Shown here piece by piece: positions 11,176 through 18,309 of a DNA stretch of 64,000 nt. Below the pieces are notes generated by a model, which did not search any database, was not told where the DNA came from, and saw nothing but the letters and a program-made list of their open reading frames with translations. The stretch lies in assembly GCA_019359215.1 (NCBI GenBank), contig JAHHHS010000002.1:1-64000 (forward strand). Direction: 5' to 3'. The stretch is from Nostoc indistinguendum CM1-VF10 (GTDB taxonomy: Bacteria; Cyanobacteriota; Cyanobacteriia; Cyanobacteriales; Nostocaceae). The translations under genes and the position numbers were made by a program. Every line of letters begins with the position of its first letter. The first letter of the stretch is position 1.

Positions 11176-11673
11176 ACACAATTTTTGTAACAAATCTGCA
11201 AAAATGAAGTAAGATAAGAAAATGAATTTTAAACTCAGAAGAATTGTGTCTACTTATACAACAAAATAGTAACAATTGTTATAGGCTTAAAAAGCCCTTT
11301 ACTTTTATAGGTTTGGCGAAACTTCACCGCCAAAAAATCACCAGAGCGATAGGAAATTACCTGTGGCCAAGTGCGATTGATAGTTATCAAACGTAAACCT
11401 GGTTAAGTTGAACATATTTCTGTCAGCAGCATAGGTGACTTCCTACGCCCTGTTATTTATTTTAATTATTTTAGCTCAACGGTTTCATGCGATCGCTTGT
11501 GGGTTAATAAGCTTGGGTTAAAACTCGATCCTCCCTAAACATCCTTACAAATAAGGGTAATAGCATAATAGCTAATACTATTGAGAACCTTCACAAATTA
11601 GCCAAGAGTCATAAGTTCGTAGTTGGTGCTTTCGCCCTAAACAACCAAATACGAACAATACCTACTCCTTAAT
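11176..11673. other. Intergenic region between fetB and the amidase gene
   Basis: I see no convincing gene. A weak hairpin GGCTT AAA AAGCC at 11284-11296, followed by a T-rich run, could end the fetAB transcript. A second stem TTTGGCG/CGCCAAA lies near 11312-11334. One HIP1-like site is near 11490. Confidence 0.5.
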
Positions 11674-12615
11674 CTAACCAATTAATTTCTGCCAGCTAGC
11701 AGGGCCGACAATCCCATCGGCATCTAAACCATTTTGCTTTTGAAAGTTCTTAATAGCAACCTCTGTTTGCGGCCCGTAGACACCATCATTCTCAACACCT
11801 AATCGGTATTGCAAGTATCTGACAACTGCACCACCAGCATGGTTTGCTCGAATAATTCGTTTTGCCAAAATTACATTTATGGCATTCCATGTAGTTGAGT
11901 CAGCAATTCCAGTCGGTTGAACCCCGACAATTGTCTGGAATTTTTCTACGGCAGATTTTGTATTAGCCCCGGTGAAGCCATCTTCTAATAACGCCCTACC
12001 ATTTCTATCAGTTATTTTGAGTCGATTTAAGGCTTTTTGCAGTCTGAGAATAGTGTCATCTACATTATCTTCTTCATCTGGTACGGGATTAACAGGAACA
12101 CTTGGCAGTTTACCAGTTAAGCCTTTAACAATCGCATTAGCCATTGTTTCTGGATTAAAAAGATTGATGTCTTTTTGTGAATCAATAAAGCAACATTCTA
12201 CGAGAATCGCAGGCATATCTGTATTTTTCAGGACATACAAGTGGGAACCACTCTTCACACCGCGATTAAAAAATCCCAATTTGACGATTTCATCTAATAC
12301 AGGTTTAGCGATTTTTCTGCCATTCTCACTAGTTGCAAATACTTCTGTGCCATTAGCTTGTCGGTTAAAAGCATTAAAATGAATTGAGACAAAAACATTT
12401 ACTCTAGCCGCATTAGCTGTAGCACATCTTTTGGAAAGTGATTCAGTTACTGTACGAGCACTACTTGGTTTACATACTACGACTTCATGTCCTAAAGCTC
12501 TTAACTTGGATATAACTCTATTACCTACATCTAAAGTTAAATTATCCTCAACTTTAATGCCTCTAGCTCCTGTGTCTGGTGGGCAATTGTGCCCGCTATC
12601 AATTCCAAATTTCAT
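11674..12615 (-). CDS. N-acetylmuramoyl-L-alanine amidase with two PG-binding domains
   Basis: A 313-aa peptidoglycan hydrolase. The N-terminal Amidase_3 domain (about 1-170) has the zinc ligands His9 (DSGHN), Glu23 (KVEDN) and His79 (SIHFNA) and the catalytic Glu140 (LVECCF). A linker of about 25 residues leads to two PG_binding_1 repeats: about 198-250 (LQKALNRL...DGFTGANTKSAVEKFQ) and about 260-312 (LQYRLGVENDGVYGPQTEVAIKNFQKQNG). It would cleave the amide between MurNAc and L-Ala. There is no signal peptide: the protein starts directly in the catalytic domain. It therefore needs another export route, lysis, or is a phage-endolysin-like gene. It stands alone. Confidence 0.92.
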   Translation of the reverse strand: MKFGIDSGHNCPPDTGARGIKVEDNLTLDVGNRVISKLRALGHEVVVCKPSSARTVTESLSKRCATANAARVNVFVSIHFNAFNRQANGTEVFATSENGRKIAKPVLDEIVKLGFFNRGVKSGSHLYVLKNTDMPAILVECCFIDSQKDINLFNPETMANAIVKGLTGKLPSVPVNPVPDEEDNVDDTILRLQKALNRLKITDRNGRALLEDGFTGANTKSAVEKFQTIVGVQPTGIADSTTWNAINVILAKRIIRANHAGGAVVRYLQYRLGVENDGVYGPQTEVAIKNFQKQNGLDADGIVGPASWQKLIG

Positions 12616-13285
12616 GATTTAACCCTCAAGTTAGTTATTTTCAGACAAATTCAAAACTTTTCTACTTATATAGGCAAAGTTTTGTTAATAAATTTGTTTA
12701 AGTACTTGTTGGAAATATCCACATTGTTTTCAGTATTAATACACTGGTAAATAAAATAAGTTTTTTACGAACTTTGTAAACAGATTTTATGGAAAAAACC
12801 CATTTTTTGCAAAGTTTTTTGAAAGAAAAAACACAAACCTCATAGTTTATCAAAATCAGGAAGATCCGGTAATTCCTACAATCAACTGAAATGCAGCAAT
12901 TACCCATATCATTAAAATAATAACGCTTTGCAAAAGTAGAAAGCTATGACAAATGTACCTAGTGCCATTCGGCAAAGGGGCACAGAAGCAGAGGGGTAGA
13001 AAGAAGAAAACTGATAACACAGGCTTTTCAGGCTTATTACAGCAGTTTTCCTTTGCATGAAATACAAAGTCACAGGTTTTGAGGCAGAAGGCAGAAGTCA
13101 GGAGGTAGAAACTCTTGATATCTGATACATGAGTCCTGAATTTTGTATCTCACTTAAAAGTATGTTTATTCTCGTCATTCTGTACTAGTATGGCTGAATG
13201 ACCGGAATCTGTCGGCAGATATTTAACAATCAGCCTGAAAGCGAGTTTAAAATTTAAGTAAAGAAATATTTCGTAGCTTACAGGC
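12616..13285. other. Intergenic region between the amidase and bchH-like genes
   Basis: About 670 bp of AT-rich DNA holding the divergent upstream regions of both neighbours. A GGGGCACAGAAGCAGAGGGG-like low-complexity stretch at about 12975-13010 and similar purine-rich runs near 13080-13115 belong to the short repeats seen elsewhere in the window. I find no supported gene or known RNA. Confidence 0.45.
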
Positions 13286-16200
13286 ATGAAACGCATCGTC
13301 TTGATTGCTGGGTTTGAATCGTTTAACGCTGACTTGTATAGAAAAGCAGCTTTTTTGGCTAACTCTCGCTGTCCTGAGTTGGATATTCGGGTATTTAGCG
13401 ATCGCAATCTTACCAGTCAACGCACCGAGGTAGAAGCAGCACTTGATGGCGCTGATGTGTTTTTCGGTAGCCTACTATTTGATTATGACCAGGTTGTGTG
13501 GCTTGGCGATCGCATTGCCCAAATTCCCATCCGTTTGGTGTTTGAGTCAGCCTTGGAATTAATGAGTTTCACCAAGCTGGGTGACTTTGCCATTGGTGAC
13601 AAACCCAAAGGAATGCCCAAACCAGTTAAATTCATCCTCGACAAATTTAGCAACGGACGAGAAGAAGACAAACTTGCTGGTTACATCAGCTTCTTAAAAA
13701 TTGGCCCTAAACTACTAAAATATGTCCCAGTGCAAAAAGTCCAAGACTTACGCAACTGGTTAATTATCTATGGTTACTGGAATGCTGGCGGCCCAGAAAA
13801 CGTCGCTTCATTATTCTGGACACTGGCAGAAAAATACTTAGGTTTAAAAGTCGGCGACATTCCCCCGCTAATCGAAACCCCCAATATAGGATTACTCCAT
13901 CCCGACTATCAAGGGTTTTTTGAATCGCCAAAAGCATACCTGGAATGGTATGAGAAGAAGGAAATAGGGAATAGGGAATGGGGAATAGGGAAGATCACTA
14001 ATTCCCCCTCCCCACTCCCCACTCCCCACTCCCCAGTTGTAGGAATTTTACTTTACCGAAAACACGTCATCACCAAACAACCCTACATTCCCCAACTGAT
14101 TCGCAGTTTTGAAGAAGCTGGTTTAACTCCTTTACCCATTTTCATCAATGGCGTAGAAGGACATGTGGCGGTACGAGATTTGATGACAACCGACCATGAA
14201 ATTCAGCAACGACAACTAGGTAATATAGAGACTCCCTCACTATCAAGTGAAGCAGTAAAAGTGGATGCGATCGTTTCGACAATTGGCTTTCCTTTGGTGG
14301 GTGGCCCGGCTGGTTCAATGGAAGCAGGCCGTCAGGTAGAAGTAGCAAAGCGCATCCTCACTGCCAAGAATGTACCTTATATTGTTGCTGCACCACTATT
14401 AATTCAAGATATTTCCTCGTGGACACGCCAAGGTGTTGGCGGATTGCAAAGTGTCGTGTTGTATGCATTACCAGAATTGGATGGGGCTATTGATACCGTT
14501 CCCCTTGGTGGTTTGGTGGGCGAAAATATTTATCTGGTTCCCGAACGAGTGCAGCGATTAATTGGTAGGGTAAAAACTTGGGTGGCTTTGCGGCAAAAAC
14601 CTGCATCGGAACGCAAGATTGCTATCATTTTATATGGCTTTCCCCCAGGTTATGGTGCTGTGGGTACAGCTGCATTATTAAATGTGCCGCGTAGTTTGCT
14701 GAAGTTTCTCCATGTACTCAAAGAACAAGGTTACACCGTCGGGGATTTACCTGAAGATGGGGAAGAATTGATTCGCTGGGTGAAAGAGGCGGATGAAATT
14801 GATGATACAAAAAACATTCCCGCATCAGTTAACGCCCGTACCTTAGAAAAATGGTTGGGATATCTGCAAACCTCCCGCATCGAAAAACAATGGAAATCTC
14901 TCACAGGAACTGGAATTAAAACTTATGGTGATGAATTTCAGATTGGTGGTGTGCAATTAGGAAATGTCTGGATAGGTGTACAACCACCTTTGGGGATACA
15001 AGGTGACCCGATGCGCTTAATGTTTGAACGAGATTTAACACCACATCCACAATATGCTGCTTACTATAAATGGTTGCAAAATGAGTTTGAAGCTGATGCT
15101 ATAGTTCACTTTGGAATGCATGGGACAGTGGAATGGTTGCCTGGTTCTCCGTTAGGTAATACGGGTTATTCTTGGTCGGATATTCTGTTAGGAAATTTGC
15201 CTAATCTATATATATATGCGGCGAATAATCCGTCTGAGTCAATGTTGGCAAAACGTCGCGGTTATGGTGTGTTAATTTCTCATAATGTACCACCTTATGG
15301 GCGTGCAGGTTTATATAAGGAATTGGTGGCATTGCGTGATTTGATTGCGGAGTATCGTGAAGATCCACAAAAGAATTATGTGCTGAAGGAAGGTATATGT
15401 AAAAAAATTGTGGACTCTGGGTTGGATGCAGATTGTCCGTTTGAGGATGCGAAGAAGTTGGGGATTGCGTTTACTCCAGAAAATGTTCGGATGTTTAGCG
15501 GTCATGCTTTTGATGATTATTTGGTGGAGTTGTATGAATATTTGCAGGTTTTAGAAAATCGGTTGTTTTCTTCGGGGTTGCATACTTTGGGGGAAGCACC
15601 GAATGAGGAGGAGTTGCGGTCTTATTTGGAGGCTTATTTTGGAGACGAACCGCAGAGGCGCGGAGAACACAGAGAGGAGGAGGAAAGGCTAATAAGGGAT
15701 TTGTTGATGCAATCTACGGATGAGTTAACAAATTTGTTAAGGGGGTTGAATGGGGAATATATTCCGCCTGCGCCTGGTGGGGATTTATTAAGGGATGGGG
15801 CTGGTGTTTTACCCACTGGGAGGAATATTCATGCTTTAGATCCTTATCGGATGCCTTCGCCTGCGGCGTATGAACGAGGGCGAGAAATTGCTCAAAAAAT
15901 TATTGTCCAGCATTTGGATGAATATGGGAAGTATCCTGAAACGGTGGCGGTGATGTTATGGGGATTGGATGCGATTAAAACTAAGGGTGAATCTTTGGGG
16001 ATTCTTTTGGAGCTGGTGGGGGCTGAACCTGTTAAGGAAGGAACTGGTAGAGTTGTTCGTTATGAATTAAAGCCGTTGGCGGAGGTTGGACATCCCCGCG
16101 TTGATGTGTTGGGTAATTTATCTGGGATTTTCCGGGATAGTTTTGTAAATATCATCGAATTGTTGGATGATTTATTTCAACGGGCGGCTGATGCTGATGA

Positions 16201-16990
16201 ACCGGATGATCAAAATTTTATTAGAAGACACGCTTTGGCTTTAAAAGCACAAGGTGTAGACAATGCATCAGCGAGATTGTTTTCTAATCCGGCGGGTGAT
16301 TTTGGTTCTTTGGTGAATGATAGAGTGGTTGATGGTAACTGGGAATCTGGTGAGGAGTTAGGCAATACTTGGCAAAGTCGCAATGTATTCAGCTACGGGA
16401 GAGAAGATAAAGGTCAAGCTAGACCAGAAGTTTTGAATACGTTGTTAAAAACTAGCGATCGCATTGTCCAAGAAATCGATTCGGTAGAATATGGTTTAAC
16501 TGATATTCAAGAATATTACGCCAATACTGGCGGTTTGAAAAAGGCAGCAGAAAAACAAAGCGGTAAGAAAGTTACAACCAGCTTTGTGGAAAGTTTCTCG
16601 AAGGATACTACACCGCGCAATTTAGATGATTTGCTGCGAATGGAGTATCGCACCAAGTTGGTAAATCCCAAATGGGCGCAAGCAATGGCGAATCAAGGTT
16701 CTGGTGGTGCGTTTGAAATTTCCCAACGGATGACGGCGTTGATTGGTTGGGGTGGTACTGCCGATTTTACCGATGATTGGGTTTATGACCAAGCCGCAGA
16801 TACTTATGCTTTAGATGCAGAAATGGCGGATAAATTACGTAAGGCAAATCCTGAAGCTTTTCGCAATATTTTAGGCAGAATGTTAGAGGCACATGGGCGG
16901 GGTTTCTGGGAAGCTGATGGTGATAAGTTAGATAAATTGCGGCAATTATATGAGTTGACAGATGAGGAGTTGGAGGGAGTGACGGTTTAG
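13286..16990 (+). CDS. bchH: Magnesium chelatase subunit H-like protein (short BchH/ChlH paralogue)
   Basis: A 1234-aa protein of the ChlH/BchH/CobN family, the large porphyrin-binding subunit of Mg-chelatase. The N-terminus (MKRIVLIAGFESF, GADVFFGSLLFDYDQV) and the core blocks GGPAGSMEAGRQVEVA, ILYGFPPGYGAVGTAA, HFGMHGTVEWLPGSPLG and IGWGGTADFTDDWVYDQ match this family. It is about 100 residues shorter than canonical cyanobacterial ChlH (about 1330 aa) and starts differently, so it is probably the second H-like paralogue. Mg versus Co specificity is not settled, and no D or I subunit gene is nearby. Two low-complexity segments (residues 226-251 and about 787-801) look like intergenic repeats inserted in frame. 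Confidence 0.85.
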   Translation: MKRIVLIAGFESFNADLYRKAAFLANSRCPELDIRVFSDRNLTSQRTEVEAALDGADVFFGSLLFDYDQVVWLGDRIAQIPIRLVFESALELMSFTKLGDFAIGDKPKGMPKPVKFILDKFSNGREEDKLAGYISFLKIGPKLLKYVPVQKVQDLRNWLIIYGYWNAGGPENVASLFWTLAEKYLGLKVGDIPPLIETPNIGLLHPDYQGFFESPKAYLEWYEKKEIGNREWGIGKITNSPSPLPTPHSPVVGILLYRKHVITKQPYIPQLIRSFEEAGLTPLPIFINGVEGHVAVRDLMTTDHEIQQRQLGNIETPSLSSEAVKVDAIVSTIGFPLVGGPAGSMEAGRQVEVAKRILTAKNVPYIVAAPLLIQDISSWTRQGVGGLQSVVLYALPELDGAIDTVPLGGLVGENIYLVPERVQRLIGRVKTWVALRQKPASERKIAIILYGFPPGYGAVGTAALLNVPRSLLKFLHVLKEQGYTVGDLPEDGEELIRWVKEADEIDDTKNIPASVNARTLEKWLGYLQTSRIEKQWKSLTGTGIKTYGDEFQIGGVQLGNVWIGVQPPLGIQGDPMRLMFERDLTPHPQYAAYYKWLQNEFEADAIVHFGMHGTVEWLPGSPLGNTGYSWSDILLGNLPNLYIYAANNPSESMLAKRRGYGVLISHNVPPYGRAGLYKELVALRDLIAEYREDPQKNYVLKEGICKKIVDSGLDADCPFEDAKKLGIAFTPENVRMFSGHAFDDYLVELYEYLQVLENRLFSSGLHTLGEAPNEEELRSYLEAYFGDEPQRRGEHREEEERLIRDLLMQSTDELTNLLRGLNGEYIPPAPGGDLLRDGAGVLPTGRNIHALDPYRMPSPAAYERGREIAQKIIVQHLDEYGKYPETVAVMLWGLDAIKTKGESLGILLELVGAEPVKEGTGRVVRYELKPLAEVGHPRVDVLGNLSGIFRDSFVNIIELLDDLFQRAADADEPDDQNFIRRHALALKAQGVDNASARLFSNPAGDFGSLVNDRVVDGNWESGEELGNTWQSRNVFSYGREDKGQARPEVLNTLLKTSDRIVQEIDSVEYGLTDIQEYYANTGGLKKAAEKQSGKKVTTSFVESFSKDTTPRNLDDLLRMEYRTKLVNPKWAQAMANQGSGGAFEISQRMTALIGWGGTADFTDDWVYDQAADTYALDAEMADKLRKANPEAFRNILGRMLEAHGRGFWEADGDKLDKLRQLYELTDEELEGVTV
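13961..14036 (+). repeat. Heptamer repeat array inside bchH, in frame
   Basis: Copies of GGGAATA/GGGAATG run into a C-rich array of CCCCACT units on the same strand, so the two halves are near inverted repeats. The same kind of short tandem repeat is normally intergenic in Nostoc. Here it encodes the low-complexity residues 226-251 between two conserved segments and keeps the frame open. Confidence 0.8.
15643..15688 (+). repeat. GCAGAGGCGCGGAG-type repeat inside bchH, in frame
   Basis: The purine-rich run beginning CCGCAGAGGCGCGGAGAACA encodes the charged segment PQRRGEHREEEER. It resembles the repeat at 27553-27596 in the DUF429 gene and intergenic purine-rich runs. Confidence 0.65.
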
Positions 16991-17050
16991 TGAGTTGGGT
17001 ACGTTAGGCATTGTTAATGCATTTTGCTTAATTGTTGAACTAAAAAATAT

Positions 17051-17914
17051 ATGACTTCTTTCTTTTGTGATGAGGCCGCTGAAGACAATGAATACAATGT
17101 TATTAGAGATGAACCAATATTTTCACAAGATAAAGCGTTTATTGAAGAAATGTGGTCAGAGTATAAACCATATGCAGATAGGCATTTTTTATTGGAAAGT
17201 AGAAAAAATTTTAAGCAACGTATATGGGAAATGTACTTGACGTGTTCATTGATTGCAAAAGGATTTTCAATTACTTCAGATGATAAAGGCCCAGATATAC
17301 GTATATTAAAGGAAGGAGTAGCAATTTGGATTGAAGCAGTAGCACCAAAAGCAGGTAAAAAAAATGACGCTGTTACAAAGCTGCAAGATCGAACTACTAG
17401 ACGAGTTCCCGATGATCCGATTAAACTACGTTATCGTTCAGCTATTGAAGAAAAATACAACAAAAAATATAAAAAATATTTATTAGATAAAATTATTCAG
17501 CCAAATGATTGTTACATTATCGCAATTAATGGCAGTGCGATACCATCTGCTAGACGTGAAATTGAGATTCCCAAAATTATTCGTAGTGTCCTTCCTTTTG
17601 GCAATGAAACTCTAAGAATCAATGAAGAATATAAAGTTGTAGACCGATATTATCAGTATCAAGATCAAGTAAGTAAAGTATCTGGTTCTTCAGTTTCAAC
17701 AGATATTTTCCTGAATAATCAGTATGATGGGATAAGTGCAGTGCTATATTCATGTGTAGATGTTCTCAATCGTCCACAGGAGTTTGGAGATGATTTTGTG
17801 TTACTACACAATCCCCTTGCAAAAAATAAATTAGAGCGAGGATTTATCAAACTTGGTAGAGAATATTGGGTCGAAAAGTCAATTTTAGAATACACTAATT
17901 GGGTAAATGAATAG
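17051..17914 (+). CDS. Hypothetical protein with a PD-(D/E)xK-like core
   Basis: A 287-aa protein I cannot name. Residues 57-100 look like a nuclease-type core: a helix with WEMYL, then GPD at 80-82, then a strand with IWIEAVAPK ending at Lys100. This resembles the P-D...(D/E)-x-K pattern, but Val sits where the Lys of E-x-K is expected (IEAV), so the lysine may be displaced or the site degenerate. A basic, Lys/Tyr-rich stretch follows (about 130-145). The C-terminal half has alternating strands and ends WVNE. It starts 60 nt after bchH on the same strand and is followed 110 nt later by a HicB-like gene. It could be an orphan restriction or defence nuclease. Confidence 0.6.
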   Translation: MTSFFCDEAAEDNEYNVIRDEPIFSQDKAFIEEMWSEYKPYADRHFLLESRKNFKQRIWEMYLTCSLIAKGFSITSDDKGPDIRILKEGVAIWIEAVAPKAGKKNDAVTKLQDRTTRRVPDDPIKLRYRSAIEEKYNKKYKKYLLDKIIQPNDCYIIAINGSAIPSARREIEIPKIIRSVLPFGNETLRINEEYKVVDRYYQYQDQVSKVSGSSVSTDIFLNNQYDGISAVLYSCVDVLNRPQEFGDDFVLLHNPLAKNKLERGFIKLGREYWVEKSILEYTNWVNE

Positions 17915-18023
17915 GCCGCTAAAAACACGCTAGCAAAACCCGTAAAATCAATGAGTCTAGGTTTGATATTCAAGGTGTACTTCAGTATTTGATATCTCGT
18001 AACATTCAATAGCAAAATTTTAT

Positions 18024-18245
18024 ATGGAAAATTCTTTTACTGCTGTATACGAAAAGTTAGATGACTGGTATATCGGCTACGTTCAAGAGTTACCTGGTGC
18101 AAATGTCCAAGAGAGAACTCTGGAACAAGCTAGAGAAAGTCTACGGGAAGCGATAGAGTTGATTCTAATATCAAATCGGGAACTCGCAGAGCAACAAATT
18201 TCCGGTAAAGATGTCGTCCGTGAAAAGATTACTGTCAAAGTATAG
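18024..18245 (+). CDS. HicB-like antitoxin-family protein, no adjacent HicA
   Basis: A 73-aa protein matching the HicB fold: FTAVYEKLDDWYIGYVQELPGANVQERTLEQARESL is the typical beta-hairpin plus helix, with the signature of strand, W-x-GY and E-L-PG-A. The tail ends VREKITVKV with no obvious added DNA-binding domain. HicB normally neutralises a HicA double-stranded-RNA-binding toxin encoded next to it. No HicA-like ORF (short, basic, with a GSH motif) lies on either side, so it is either an orphan antitoxin or acts on a distant partner. Confidence 0.75.
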   Translation: MENSFTAVYEKLDDWYIGYVQELPGANVQERTLEQARESLREAIELILISNRELAEQQISGKDVVREKITVKV

Positions 18246-18309
18246 TGATACGAATTTTATCACCCACCTACTTAATTGTATCGACTGACGAGAACTAATA
18301 ACTATTTGA

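Noticed and set aside
12698..12907. 69-codon - strand ORF
   Set aside because: Composition is AT-driven (Lys/Phe/Ile/Val) with no family or ribosome site.
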